NCBI GenBank assembly: GCA_014960805.1
Contig: CP063163.1
Location: 352,001-416,000, forward strand
DNA length: 64,000 nucleotides
Origin: Cytobacillus suaedae
Lineage (GTDB): Bacteria; Bacillota; Bacilli; Bacillales; Bacillaceae_L
Direction of reading: 5' to 3'
The position numbers and the translations under genes were made by a program. Shown one piece after another: positions 1 through 8,896 of this stretch. Within the stretch, counting starts at the first letter, position 1; each line of letters begins with the position of its first letter. Under the pieces are notes generated by a model. It had not been told where the DNA came from, did no database searches, and was given only the letters and a program-made list of their open reading frames with translations.

Positions 1-61
1 AATAAAAGGGATATGTTATGATTTTACTAGTGAGTAGTAAAAAAACAGAGGTGTGTAGAAC

Positions 62-1450
62 ATGAAAACAATACTAGTAGTTGGTGGAGGAGTTACGGGT
101 TTATCTGCCATGCACGAATTACATAAATGGAAAAAAGAGAGTAAGTCTGATGTTCGCCTCATTCTCTCTGAAGCATCAGAAGCGCTTGGAGGAAAAATAC
201 GTACGGTAAGTGACAACGGATTTGTGATGGAAACAGGGGCAGATTCAATTGTAGCTCGTAAAGCTAATACAATGACATTTATTAAGGATTTAGGATTAGA
301 AAATGAAGTGGTCTATAATGCAACAGGACGCTCGTTTATCTATGTAGATGGTGAGTTGAAATCCATTCCTGATGACTCCATCTTTGGGATTCCGATGAGT
401 ATAGAGTCGCTAGCAAAAAGTACATTGATATCAGCTGAAGGAAAGGTAGAGGCTCTTAAGGACCTTTATACAAAGAATGAATCTTTTACGAAAAATGATT
501 CAGTCGGTTCTTTTTTGGAATTTTGTTTTGGAAAAGAATTAGTTGAAAAACAAATCGGGCCAGTGTTGTCCGGTGTATACTCAGGAACCCTTGCTGACCT
601 GACAATAGCATCAACTCTTCCATATCTGATTGATTATAAAAATGAGTTCGGCAGTGTGATTAAAGGGTTCGAGGCGAACAAGGCAAAATTTCAAAATGCG
701 TCTGGTGGTCAAAAGTTTATTTCTTTTGACACTGGAATGAATGCCCTAATCGACGCTTATGAGAATACCTTTGAAGATGTAGAGGTATTGAAAAATCATC
801 CAGTAACAGCAATAGATAAAGCTGACGAGGGTTATAGGGTGACCTTTGCAAATGGTGAAGTAGTAGTAGTGGATCACATTATCTTAAGTATCCCTCATAC
901 AGTGGCTTCGGAGTTATTAACCGAACCTAGTTTAAAACAACCATTTTCAGAATTGGAAAATGGCTCTCTATTAAGTGTTTATGTTGCCTTTGATGTACCT
1001 GATTCAAACTTACCGGCTGAAGGTACAGGGTTTATCACAGCAAAAAATGATGAACTATCTTGTAATGCGTGTACATGGACAAGTCGAAAATGGAAGCATA
1101 CATCAGAAAGTGGTAATTTGCTTGTTAGACTCTTCTATAAGAGCAGTCATCCTTCATTTGAATCATTGAAAGAAATGAATGAAGATGAATTGCTACGTGT
1201 AGCCCTTGCTGATATATCGAAAAGTTTAGGTATTACAGCTGAGCCGGTTTCAAGTGAGATTACCGACTGGTCAAACACGATGCCAACTTACCAAATCACG
1301 CATCCCAAAACAGTTGAAGTGCTCGAAAACAAACTAGCCGACTCCTATCCAGGAATCCTGTTAGCCGGATGCTCTTACTATGGAGTTGGAATACCAGACT
1401 GTATTGAAAATGGACAAATATCCGCCCACAAAATAATAGAACAACTATAA
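62..1450 (+). CDS. hemY: Coproporphyrinogen/protoporphyrinogen oxidase HemY
   Basis: This FAD enzyme of heme synthesis oxidises coproporphyrinogen III (or protoporphyrinogen IX) to the porphyrin at the inner face of the membrane. The protein has 462 residues, close to the roughly 470 of B. subtilis HemY. The N-terminus carries a dinucleotide-binding motif (VVGGGVTGLSA, about residues 6-16) followed by a GGKIRT segment. The C-terminal AGCSYYGVGIPDCIENG segment is the usual FAD-binding end of this family. The ATG follows an AGAGGTG ribosome site. In many Bacillaceae the gene follows hemE and hemH, but only 61 bases precede it here and show no gene. A palindromic repeat lies just downstream. The family call is secure; which porphyrinogen is the true substrate is family knowledge. 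Confidence 0.93.
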   Translation: MKTILVVGGGVTGLSAMHELHKWKKESKSDVRLILSEASEALGGKIRTVSDNGFVMETGADSIVARKANTMTFIKDLGLENEVVYNATGRSFIYVDGELKSIPDDSIFGIPMSIESLAKSTLISAEGKVEALKDLYTKNESFTKNDSVGSFLEFCFGKELVEKQIGPVLSGVYSGTLADLTIASTLPYLIDYKNEFGSVIKGFEANKAKFQNASGGQKFISFDTGMNALIDAYENTFEDVEVLKNHPVTAIDKADEGYRVTFANGEVVVVDHIILSIPHTVASELLTEPSLKQPFSELENGSLLSVYVAFDVPDSNLPAEGTGFITAKNDELSCNACTWTSRKWKHTSESGNLLVRLFYKSSHPSFESLKEMNEDELLRVALADISKSLGITAEPVSSEITDWSNTMPTYQITHPKTVEVLENKLADSYPGILLAGCSYYGVGIPDCIENGQISAHKIIEQL

Positions 1451-1453
1451 AAC

Positions 1454-1509
1454 CTGGGGCCTGACCCCCGCCACTTTAAAGCTTTAGTGTAGCGGGGGTC
1501 AGGCCCCAG
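1454..1509. repeat. GC-rich palindromic intergenic repeat, copy 1
   Basis: The arms GGGGCCTGACCCCC and GGGGGTCAGGCCCC face each other around an AT-rich centre containing AAGCTT. It lies between two co-oriented genes (hemY and the DUF4230 gene). It could act as a terminator for hemY in RNA form, but there is no clear T-run. It belongs to a family with further copies at 2332, 4151, 7393, 8897 and 12213. Confidence 0.9.
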
Positions 1510-1583
1510 TAGTTTTTTGTCGAACCATGTCTTAGGTCTGTGTTAGAATAATTAAAAGAGAGATAGATAAAGGAGAGGGTTAC

Positions 1584-2327
1584 TTGAAGAGACAGGATGA
1601 GTTGTTGTTACAACTTGAAAGTATCGTAAAGGAGTTACAGGCTGGTCGAGATGAGTCTGCTACAACTGTTGCTATGGGCCATAAAAGTAAAATGCCTAAT
1701 CTCTCCGGATTGTTTTTGCGATATTTTTTTAAGGTATGGGGCTTAAAAATTATTGGGGTATTAATCATTTGTACAGTACTCATAGCAGGAACGGTATGGT
1801 ATTTTTCAGGTAGTACCTTCAAGCAACGGGAAACAGCATTTGTTGAACAGGTTCAGGAGTTATCAACCCTTGCTACTGCAGAAGCGCACTTAAAGGTGGT
1901 CATAGAACAACAGGATAATAAGATCTTTGGACAAGATATATCTGTGAATATACCAGGAACGAAAAGAGAGCTACTACTAGTGGTACCTGCTACAGTGATT
2001 GCAGGGGTAGACTTGAAGAATATTACTAGTGATCGATTAGATGTGAATGAAAAGCAAAAAGAAATTAATCTCACACTACCTCCTGCAACATTTATACAAG
2101 AACCCTCTATTCAAATGGAAAAAGTAAGAGCATTTTCGGATGAGGGGTTATTCCGTACTGAGGTCAAGTGGTCAGAAGGATTTGACCTTGCAGCAGAGGC
2201 CCAAGAACTAATTAAACAAGAAGCCCTGGAAGTGGGCTTATTGCAAACAGCAGAAAACAGTGCAGAAAGAGTTCTTAAAGAATTCTTTAGTAACCTTGGA
2301 TACACTGTAACTGTGAACTTTAAATAA
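1584..2327 (+). CDS. DUF4230 family membrane-anchored protein
   Basis: A 247-residue protein of the DUF4230 family, for which no biochemical role is established. A soluble head of about 50 residues is followed by one transmembrane helix (about residues 50-74, with IIGVLIICTVLIAGTVW) and a C-terminal region of about 170 residues that is probably outside the cell. The C-terminal part contains a repeated pattern of short beta strands and a final amphipathic helix. Translation starts at a TTG preceded by AAGGAGAGGG; no ATG lies nearby in frame. The gene stands alone, between two copies of the palindromic repeat. The family assignment rests on overall pattern and is fairly sure; function is unknown. 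Confidence 0.7.
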   Translation: MKRQDELLLQLESIVKELQAGRDESATTVAMGHKSKMPNLSGLFLRYFFKVWGLKIIGVLIICTVLIAGTVWYFSGSTFKQRETAFVEQVQELSTLATAEAHLKVVIEQQDNKIFGQDISVNIPGTKRELLLVVPATVIAGVDLKNITSDRLDVNEKQKEINLTLPPATFIQEPSIQMEKVRAFSDEGLFRTEVKWSEGFDLAAEAQELIKQEALEVGLLQTAENSAERVLKEFFSNLGYTVTVNFK

Positions 2328-2331
2328 TATG

Positions 2332-2385
2332 TGGGGCCTGACCCCCGGTGCGTTAAAGCTTTAAAGCACCGGGGGTCAGGCCCCA
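2332..2385. repeat. GC-rich palindromic intergenic repeat, copy 2
   Basis: A near-perfect palindrome with arms TGGGGCCTGACCCCCGGTGC and its complement around TTAAAGCTTTAA. It fills the 62-base gap between two convergent genes, so it could serve as a bidirectional terminator. It is nearly identical to the copy at 7393. Confidence 0.92.
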
Positions 2386-2389
2386 ATTT

Positions 2390-3574
2390 TTAATCCGTTT
2401 TTTTACCTAATACGAAAAAGTATAAGAGAATGGAAATGGATACAGATATTGCTGCTGCCACATAGATACTGCTGTATCCAAATAGGTAGGCGATTTGACC
2501 GAACCCAATTGCTCCTATCCCTACTCCAAGGTCAAAGGAGGAGAAGAAAGTAGCATTTGCCATCCCTTTACGATTTAAGGGTGCTGATTGAACAGACCAT
2601 GCTTGTAAAGCAGGTTGGATCGAACCGAAGCCTAAACCATAAAGAATAGCTGCTATGTATAATACAGTGCTATTTGGTAACCATGCGAGCAAAAGCATGG
2701 CGCTAAAAATGGAAAGAGACCCTGCTGGAAAGACTGCTCTATGTCCTTTTTGATCATAGATTCTGCCAGCTAATGTTCTAGCTACCATAATCCCAATCGC
2801 AAATAGAAAGAAGTACCATTGAATGCCTTCAATCCCTTTTTCAACAGTGTATAAAGGTAAGAAAGAAGCGATTCCTCCGAAGGTAACTGTAATAAAAAAT
2901 AAAAGTATAGAAGGTGGTAATGCGGACTTTTCATAAATGTCCCATCTTTTCGCTTTCGTTGTTGGTTTCTCAACCTGACGATAGTTAATGGTTGACGACA
3001 ACAATACCGCAACCAAACCAAGTGCTGCACAAATGAGAAATAATTGTTTGAAAGTAAGAATGCCAACCAGAGTAAGACCTAGAGTAGGACCTGCAGCAAG
3101 CGCAACGTTTCCGAATAAACCATAGTAACCCATACCTTCGCCACGTCTTTTAGGTGGTATAAGATCAGTCGCAATGGTTCCAGATGCTGTAGTTGAAAAT
3201 CCCCATCCAATCCCTTGAATGATTCTTAATAAAAATAAAAACATTAGAGCAGGGGCAAAACCAAATGAGCCTACTGAAATCACGAAAATGATTAACCCTG
3301 CTAGGTAAACAAATCGTCTTCCCTTTGACTCAAGTGCATGACCAGCAAAGGGTCTCATAATCAATGCAGAAAAAGTGAAAATGCCTACAACTATACCAAT
3401 CAGTTGATCATTGCCACCTAGTTGTTCTACAAAAAGTGGGATGGTTGGTAATGTCATTTGAAAGCCAAGAAAAATAAAGAAATTTGATAAACAGATCAAA
3501 GTGAAATCTCTTGACCAAATCTTCTCTTTATTTTTACTCTGATTTGGGGCTTCTTTGGTCAAGGCTGTGCTCAT
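2390..3574 (-). CDS. MFS transporter (drug/metabolite exporter type)
   Basis: A 394-residue major facilitator superfamily transporter with about 12 hydrophobic segments. The loop after helix 2 carries the MFS signature in the form GHALESKGRR, and the second half contains a matching GRIYDQKGHR loop, as in proton-driven efflux pumps of the DHA1 type. The N-terminal tail is charged (KEAPNQSKNKEK). The ATG follows AGAGGAG at normal spacing. The gene is monocistronic, with the palindromic repeat at its 3' end. The substrate cannot be read from the sequence. A NarK-like nitrate/nitrite role was considered because of nearby respiration genes, but the NarK signature was not seen. Confidence 0.85.
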   Translation of the reverse strand: MSTALTKEAPNQSKNKEKIWSRDFTLICLSNFFIFLGFQMTLPTIPLFVEQLGGNDQLIGIVVGIFTFSALIMRPFAGHALESKGRRFVYLAGLIIFVISVGSFGFAPALMFLFLLRIIQGIGWGFSTTASGTIATDLIPPKRRGEGMGYYGLFGNVALAAGPTLGLTLVGILTFKQLFLICAALGLVAVLLSSTINYRQVEKPTTKAKRWDIYEKSALPPSILLFFITVTFGGIASFLPLYTVEKGIEGIQWYFFLFAIGIMVARTLAGRIYDQKGHRAVFPAGSLSIFSAMLLLAWLPNSTVLYIAAILYGLGFGSIQPALQAWSVQSAPLNRKGMANATFFSSFDLGVGIGAIGFGQIAYLFGYSSIYVAAAISVSISILLYFFVLGKKTD

Positions 3575-3675
3575 TGTAATCTCCTCTCTGTATTTTTCTA
3601 TTATGAGTATTTCGTTTATCTAAATAATATTCTACCTAAAAGCATTAGAATATCCTACTCATTAGAATTTACCTC

Positions 3676-3715
3676 ATAAAACAAAAATAAAACCAGATTG
3701 TTTTATACAATCTGG
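3676..3715 (-). terminator. Rho-independent terminator of the DoxX gene
   Basis: A perfect 9-bp stem (CCAGATTGT/ACAATCTGG) with a 5-base loop. On the minus strand it is followed by a T-rich run. It lies just beyond the stop of the DoxX gene. Confidence 0.85.
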
Positions 3716-3722
3716 ACCGTGG

Positions 3723-4061
3723 TTAACGATAAGACTTCGAATAAAGGATATAGAGAAGAATAAGCATAACAATATCCAATCTCGCATGAAAAGCAAAATG
3801 CAAAAACCCCGTATGAAGCAGTGGTACTTTGGTTAATAAAAACGCACCAATCATAATAACGAGTAATGGAATCGATGCATTTTTTACACTTTTGCCTAAA
3901 AGTATAAAGATTCCACAGATGATTTCAATGATTGCGATAATGTACATAAAAAGAATTGGTTCCGGTAGACCTAAAGAGATGAAGTAACTGCTTAACGTTG
4001 AGCTAAAAATCTTCATAAGCCCTGAAATAATAAACACATAAGCCACTGCATATTCAATCAA
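3723..4061 (-). CDS. DoxX-like four-helix membrane protein
   Basis: A 112-residue integral membrane protein of the DoxX/DoxD-like family, with four hydrophobic segments and the typical GLMKIFSS and EIICGIFILLG motifs. Members are small membrane subunits of poorly known redox function. The start is uncertain. The TTG at 4061 has no ribosome site directly before it. A strong AAGGGGGTG site lies further upstream and is correctly placed for an in-frame CTG at 4088. A CTG start would add nine residues (ending SRSLSAFR) and would fit the usual N-terminus of the family. The gene is separated from its downstream neighbour by a terminator and from its upstream neighbour by a palindromic repeat. Confidence 0.72.
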   Translation of the reverse strand: MIEYAVAYVFIISGLMKIFSSTLSSYFISLGLPEPILFMYIIAIIEIICGIFILLGKSVKNASIPLLVIMIGAFLLTKVPLLHTGFLHFAFHARLDIVMLILLYILYSKSYR

Positions 4062-4150
4062 TCGGAAAGCTGATAGTGAACGGCTCAGAAAAACACCCCC
4101 TTCTACTAAATCCTATGCTCGTAAGGGGACAAACTATGCCAAAATAAAGA

Positions 4151-4202
4151 GCCTACCCCCACCTCACGTTAACGCTTTAACGCAGTGGGGGTCAGGCCCC
4201 GG
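4151..4202. repeat. GC-rich palindromic intergenic repeat, copy 3 (degenerate)
   Basis: The right arm GGGGGTCAGGCCCC is intact, while the left arm has lost bases (GCCTACCCCCA). The centre is GTTAACGCTTTAAC, unlike the other copies. It sits between two co-oriented minus-strand genes, just beyond the 3' end of the hydrolase gene. Confidence 0.85.
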
Positions 4203-4212
4203 AAGACACAAT

Positions 4213-5166
4213 TTACATAAATTTGTTTACGAAGTTCCAGATGGTGTTCCAGTATTTTTCTGGGTCTACTTTTTCGGCTTCTCCGTGCCCAGCAGCAGGA
4301 ATGATGAGTTTCTCTTTTTCAACGTTTGCAGCATTGTAGACTTCATCAAGCATGGTGTATGGAACAAAGGTGTCAGCGTCGCCATGGATAAATAGAATAG
4401 GAGTCTTACTTTTTGCGACTTGTTTTACAGCAGAAGCGTCATTAATGTCATAGCCAGCACGAATTTTGGTTATAGTGTTGGCTGCATTCATAACTGGAAA
4501 CTTAGGTAATCCGAACAAGTCATCAAGCTGATATGTGAATTCAGCAACTACACTAGAATATCCACAATCCTCAACAATCACTTTTACATTAGCAGGTAGA
4601 TTTTCACCTGAAGTCATCATAACTGTAGCTCCGCCCATAGATACACCGAATAAAAGAATCTCTGCTTGTGGATCCTTTTCTATAATTTGATTGATCCAAA
4701 GGAGCATATCTTTTCGGTCATCCCAACCCATACCGATGTAATGCCCTTCGCTATCTCCATGTCCACGCAAATCAGGAGTCAGCACATGGTAACCATTTTC
4801 ATAGAAATTCCGAACATATCTAGTCATTTGAGTACTATTTCCATTGTAGCCGTGTACAACAATTGCCCATTTTTGAGTAGTATCCTCATTTTCAAAAAGG
4901 TAGCCATTCAAATTTAAATCATCTTCAGAAACAATTGTGAGTCGACTTGGTTGATGATTTTTTGAAAACTCTGCATCAGCTAGTTCACCAGCTTCTGCAA
5001 CTTCAGCCAATACCGCTTCTGTTCTTTCGAGGTGAGGGTTATCTTGTAGAAACTCCTTCTTTTTATCTGCATTTAATGCAAAGTTATAAAAATAATTCCC
5101 AACAAAACCATAGGCTACTGTAAGGAAGATGATAATACTAATCGAGATTATACTAATTTTTTTCAT
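4213..5166 (-). CDS. Alpha/beta hydrolase, membrane-anchored
   Basis: A 317-residue serine hydrolase of the alpha/beta fold, similar in layout to B. subtilis YqkD. An N-terminal hydrophobic helix (residues about 4-25) is an anchor or signal. The nucleophile elbow is GVSMGG with Ser176. HGDADTFVP supplies the acid (probably Asp265), and AAGHGE supplies His294, so the catalytic triad is complete. The HGYNGN segment forms the oxyanion hole. The start chosen is the ATG at 5166, which has GAAGGAG at good spacing. A longer frame to 5235 exists but has no ribosome site and would place charged residues before the signal helix. The substrate is unknown. Confidence 0.82.
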   Translation of the reverse strand: MKKISIISISIIIFLTVAYGFVGNYFYNFALNADKKKEFLQDNPHLERTEAVLAEVAEAGELADAEFSKNHQPSRLTIVSEDDLNLNGYLFENEDTTQKWAIVVHGYNGNSTQMTRYVRNFYENGYHVLTPDLRGHGDSEGHYIGMGWDDRKDMLLWINQIIEKDPQAEILLFGVSMGGATVMMTSGENLPANVKVIVEDCGYSSVVAEFTYQLDDLFGLPKFPVMNAANTITKIRAGYDINDASAVKQVAKSKTPILFIHGDADTFVPYTMLDEVYNAANVEKEKLIIPAAGHGEAEKVDPEKYWNTIWNFVNKFM

Positions 5167-5298
5167 AATAGATCTCCTTCTATATAAAACTATCAATGAA
5201 CATTTTAATAATATCATATTGGTAAGTCCATACACCTAAAAATACCCCTTCAAAAAAGAGAGGGGGGCTAATAGTTGAATAAGTAACTTCTCTTCAAA

Positions 5299-5679
5299 TT
5301 ACTTCTCTTGAATATACTTCTCTTTATGAGCTAGAATTTCATCTCTTAGTATTTCTAGCTGGCTAATTTGTTCGTTTATTTCTTCTAATTTACGGTCGGC
5401 ATAGTCTATTATTCTTTTTTTCTCATCGTCACCCTCAGGATTGGATTCATAGAGTTGAATCATTTCTTTTATTTCTTGTAAGCTAAAACCAAGCTTTTTG
5501 CCACGGAGAATCTTTTTTAAACGTCTACGTTCATTGTTGGTATAACTACGTTGTTGGGTTAAACTATCCCGGTTAATTGATGAAATCATCCCAATTTCCT
5601 CATAATATCGAATCGTTCTTGAGCTGATATCAAACATAGATGCTAATTCACTAATTGTAAATAGACTTTCTTCTGACAT
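5299..5679 (-). CDS. MerR family regulator, LiuR-like
   Basis: A 126-residue regulator with an N-terminal MerR winged helix (FTISELASMFDISSRTIRYY) and a C-terminal coiled coil of about 45 residues. The RRLKKILRGKKLGFSLQEI segment is typical of LiuR-type MerR proteins, which control branched-chain amino-acid and fatty-acid degradation. The start chosen is the ATG at 5679, eight bases after GGAGG; longer readings begin inside or before this ribosome site. It is divergent from an acyl-CoA dehydrogenase gene. The shared gap holds an ACGTTAACGT palindrome in an 18-bp promoter spacer, the architecture MerR proteins use. The effector is unknown. Confidence 0.85.
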   Translation of the reverse strand: MSEESLFTISELASMFDISSRTIRYYEEIGMISSINRDSLTQQRSYTNNERRRLKKILRGKKLGFSLQEIKEMIQLYESNPEGDDEKKRIIDYADRKLEEINEQISQLEILRDEILAHKEKYIQEK

Positions 5680-5695
5680 TTGCATTTCCTCCAAG

Positions 5696-5725
5696 TTGAC
5701 GTTAACGTACACTTACATTTATAAT
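5696..5725 (+). promoter_or_regulatory. MerR-type promoter with LiuR-like operator
   Basis: TTGACG and TATAAT are separated by 18 bp, and the -35 end of the spacer holds the palindrome ACGTTAACGT (5699-5708). Known LiuR sites have a closely similar core. It reads towards the acyl-CoA dehydrogenase gene and lies between that gene and its likely regulator. Confidence 0.7.
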
Positions 5726-5770
5726 AATTCTGAATATTATGATTCGTCAACAAAAAAGGAGTGGTTTGTA

Positions 5771-7387
5771 ATGAACATAGCTTCCCAGGAAAATGAAACA
5801 AGAGGAAATAACTCATATACCTTTGATGAATTTTTCGAGAAAAGAGAGAGTTTGGATTGGTATCTAGATGAACCTTTTTTACAAAAAGCAATAAAGCATT
5901 ATGTTAATTCAAACTATGACCAAGTACATGAGAAAATACGTTCCTTCTCACCAACTGTTTCTTATAAATGGAATAAACTAGCTGAGCGAGTTGCTAGACC
6001 GGAAGTGCGGCCTTATATGCTTCATTTCGATGCCTTTAATCATAGAATTGATCGGATTGTACGGCCTATGGAGATTCATCAACTAGAACAAGAGGTTTTT
6101 GGTGAAGGGATGTTCTCTAGTAAAATGACTCCGTGGGAAAGTTTTATTAAGAGAATGCTAACCCACCAATTGGGTGAAGCAGGTGTTGCTTGTCCATTAA
6201 CATGTACTCATGGATTAATTGGTATTCTTGAACAATTTCCAAATCCAGAGATTCCCGAGCTCCAACAGATTTTAGAGCACACAAAGGAAGGCCAAAACGG
6301 AGAGTTTGCCATAGGTGCACAGTTCATGACAGAAATCCAAGGCGGGTCCGACTTACCTGCTAATCTTTTAGAGGCAGTGCCAGATGGGAAAAATTATCGC
6401 TTGTATGGAAATAAGTTCTTCTGCTCTGTTGCTCATGCTGATTATTCTGTAGTAACGGCTAAAATTTCCGGTTCAGATAAGGTATCAACTTTTATTGTGC
6501 CATCTTGGTTACCTGGTGATAAAGAGAGGGAAAAACGAAACGGTTATGAGATTAATCGAATTAAGTGGAAGTTAGGAACAGCAGAACTTCCGACAGGAGA
6601 GATTAATTATAAGGGAGCACTTGCCTATCCAATTGGCCCGAAAGATAAGGGTATTGCTGTAGCCGTTGGAATTGTGCTGACACTTTCCCGACTGGAAATT
6701 GGTATTGCTTGTGCTGGGTTTATGCTGAGGGCAGCTAGGGAGGCCAATCTGTATGCTGATTTTCGCACGGTGTTTGGAAAGAAAGTAAAAGAATTTCCAC
6801 TTTCGGCTGGTAAACTTAAGTACATCGAAAATGCTGCCCATCGTACAACTGCAGGTGCCTTTAAAATTTATGACCTCTTTTTGAAGTTAGAGAAACCATT
6901 AAACCCAGGCATTAACTCGGAGTCTCCACTTGAAACGAGAAAGCAATTATTTAATTTTAGAGAACTAGTTCTTTTACAGAAGATATGTACGACAAATGAA
7001 GGGGTTAAGGTTTTAAATGAAGCCATGTCAATATTCGCTGGGCATGGTGTCATGGAGGAATTTTCTTCGCTCCCACGCATATTCCGAGATGTTGTCGTAA
7101 ACGAACAATGGGAGGGTCCAAGAAACCTGTTGCTAACACAAATCTATCGTGACATTCAAAGAGTTGTGGATTGGTACACACCTAAGGAATTTGTTGCTAG
7201 CATACTTGAGGGTGCAGCCCACGATACTATTGAAAAGTTCTCAGCCAAACTTGAGGATTTGTTACAACGCCCTGTCCTAGGTGAAGTAAGTGAAGCATCA
7301 ATGGAAGCAGCAACAGAGTGGGATGAATTTTGCAGTGAATTCTTTAAAGCCTACCAAGAGATAGCACGATCTGAAATTAAATTATGA
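5771..7387 (+). CDS. AidB-like acyl-CoA dehydrogenase family protein
   Basis: A 538-residue flavoprotein of the acyl-CoA dehydrogenase superfamily. Its length is close to E. coli AidB (about 540) and longer than ordinary acyl-CoA dehydrogenases (about 380). It contains the family segment MTEIQGGSD, a central beta domain, and a C-terminal helical domain with FGKKVKEFPL and FAGHGVMEE. The reaction in vivo is not certain: the AidB branch includes a DNA-alkylation-response protein and true short-chain or isovaleryl-CoA dehydrogenases. The ATG at 5771 follows AAAGGAGTGG; a longer frame from 5696 would run through the promoter and is rejected. Control by the divergent LiuR-like MerR protein favours a role in branched-chain acyl-CoA or fatty-acid catabolism. 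Confidence 0.82.
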   Translation: MNIASQENETRGNNSYTFDEFFEKRESLDWYLDEPFLQKAIKHYVNSNYDQVHEKIRSFSPTVSYKWNKLAERVARPEVRPYMLHFDAFNHRIDRIVRPMEIHQLEQEVFGEGMFSSKMTPWESFIKRMLTHQLGEAGVACPLTCTHGLIGILEQFPNPEIPELQQILEHTKEGQNGEFAIGAQFMTEIQGGSDLPANLLEAVPDGKNYRLYGNKFFCSVAHADYSVVTAKISGSDKVSTFIVPSWLPGDKEREKRNGYEINRIKWKLGTAELPTGEINYKGALAYPIGPKDKGIAVAVGIVLTLSRLEIGIACAGFMLRAAREANLYADFRTVFGKKVKEFPLSAGKLKYIENAAHRTTAGAFKIYDLFLKLEKPLNPGINSESPLETRKQLFNFRELVLLQKICTTNEGVKVLNEAMSIFAGHGVMEEFSSLPRIFRDVVVNEQWEGPRNLLLTQIYRDIQRVVDWYTPKEFVASILEGAAHDTIEKFSAKLEDLLQRPVLGEVSEASMEAATEWDEFCSEFFKAYQEIARSEIKL

Positions 7388-7392
7388 CAAAA

Positions 7393-7444
7393 GGGGCCTG
7401 ACCCCCGGTGCGTTAAAGCTTTAAAGCGCCGGGGGTCAGGCCCC
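7393..7444. repeat. GC-rich palindromic intergenic repeat, copy 4
   Basis: Same arms as copy 2, with GGTGC facing GCGCC, a change that leaves a G-T wobble pair. It occupies almost all of the 63-base gap between two convergent genes. Confidence 0.92.
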
Positions 7445-7450
7445 AAAATG

Positions 7451-8830
7451 TTAATACAATTTTCCTTGCCTATAAAGGATGGTGGAAAGTTTCATGACGG
7501 ATTGAATGTAACAATTTTGTCGTAATGAAAATGGGTCACTAAAGTAGGTAGGAAGAATGGTACTCATCGTTGATTGCATTTTATCGTATAAGAGCTTATA
7601 GACTTCTTCTTCACTGTAGAACTGAGTTTCTCGACCTTGTAACCATTCGAAGTAAGAAACAATGACACCACCTGCATTGGCTAGTATGTCAGGTATAATG
7701 ATAGCTCCATTAGCATTAAGGTATGCATCAGCTTCACTTGTCACCGGAGCATTTGCACCTTCGACGATGATGGATGCTTTAATTTTATCCATATTATCCT
7801 TGTGAATTTGATCCTCTAAAGCAGCTAACATTAAACAATCCACATCTAAATAGAGTACGTCTGACCGATCTAAGATTTCCGCTTTTACACCAGCGTTCGC
7901 CAATAATTCATCAGTTGAGGGCAAATCACCTCTATTTTCGGCAGTGAACTTAACCAAAGTAGGAATGTCTAAGCCATCTGAATTATAAAGAGTAACATTT
8001 CGATCACTCACAGCCACGATTTTATTTTGGAGTTGAGTGCAGTGGTATGCATCAAGCGCAGCCACAGAACCAACATTACCAAAGCCTTGTACGGCCATAG
8101 TGAGTGGCTTATTTTCATGAGCTAATGCAGTCTTTGCAAATAGGTTATCGGTTTTTGCTAAGAGATTTTTTTGATCCTTCATAAAGTCATAAAGCATATA
8201 ACGGAAAGTAAAGTATACTCCTTTACCCGTCGCTTCCCTACGTCCAAGCGATCCGCCGTTAACTACACTTTTTCCTGTAAAACTCCCTCGGTACGGTTGG
8301 CCTGGGCGAATGCTTTTATATTCAGCCATCATCCAGTCCATTTCTCGTTCTCCTGACCCAACATCTGGAGCAGGAATATCTTTATCTGGCCCTAAAATAT
8401 CACTGAAATACTGAACGTATTTCTTACAAACCGAATGTAATTCTTTAATTGTAATCGTTCGGGGATCTAATACCACTCCACCTTTACCACCGCCAAAGGG
8501 AACCTCGTGAAGTGCGCACTTTAGTGTCATAAGAGAAGCGAGATTGACTACTTCTTCCTCATTAACAGACTCGTGGAAACGAATCCCCCCTTTGTATGGA
8601 CCAAGCGTGTTATTATGTTGAACTCGAAAAGCAGGGATTCTAACAACCTTCCCATCCTCTAATGGTATTCGCAAAAACGCCTTATTAACATGGTTGGGGG
8701 TAGAAAGGATAGCTCCTAAGGAAGTAAAAGCCTGCTCCCTTGTTTTATTGGTTAATTCTGGTAAGAACGTTTTATCCTCCAATAAAGCATCTAAAGATTC
8801 TTGAACAATTACTCTTGTTTGACTAACCAT
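7451..8830 (-). CDS. Glu/Leu/Phe/Val dehydrogenase (glutamate dehydrogenase type)
   Basis: A 459-residue amino-acid dehydrogenase that interconverts glutamate and 2-oxoglutarate plus ammonia with NAD(P). The N-terminal dimerisation domain carries GPYKGGIRFHE and PFGGGKGGV, which hold the substrate and catalytic lysines. The C-terminal Rossmann domain carries QGFGNVGS. It is about 30 residues longer than B. subtilis RocG or GudB (about 424). The extra length lies between the two domains (FMKDQKNLLAKTDNLFAKT), so it may be a separate subfamily. The ATG at 8830 has AGGAGGG at eight bases. It is monocistronic and divergent from the TetR gene. Cofactor preference cannot be read by eye. Confidence 0.88.
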   Translation of the reverse strand: MVSQTRVIVQESLDALLEDKTFLPELTNKTREQAFTSLGAILSTPNHVNKAFLRIPLEDGKVVRIPAFRVQHNNTLGPYKGGIRFHESVNEEEVVNLASLMTLKCALHEVPFGGGKGGVVLDPRTITIKELHSVCKKYVQYFSDILGPDKDIPAPDVGSGEREMDWMMAEYKSIRPGQPYRGSFTGKSVVNGGSLGRREATGKGVYFTFRYMLYDFMKDQKNLLAKTDNLFAKTALAHENKPLTMAVQGFGNVGSVAALDAYHCTQLQNKIVAVSDRNVTLYNSDGLDIPTLVKFTAENRGDLPSTDELLANAGVKAEILDRSDVLYLDVDCLMLAALEDQIHKDNMDKIKASIIVEGANAPVTSEADAYLNANGAIIIPDILANAGGVIVSYFEWLQGRETQFYSEEEVYKLLYDKMQSTMSTILPTYFSDPFSLRQNCYIQSVMKLSTILYRQGKLY

Positions 8831-8896
8831 CAAATAATCCCTCCTGTTTTATTGTCGCACCTAAATTGTAACATACTAACAGTGTAAATGATGTTT

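Noticed and set aside
2390-3574. NarK-type nitrate/nitrite transporter
   Set aside because: The MFS protein shows drug-exporter-type loops and lacks the nitrate signature; proximity to respiration genes is weak evidence.
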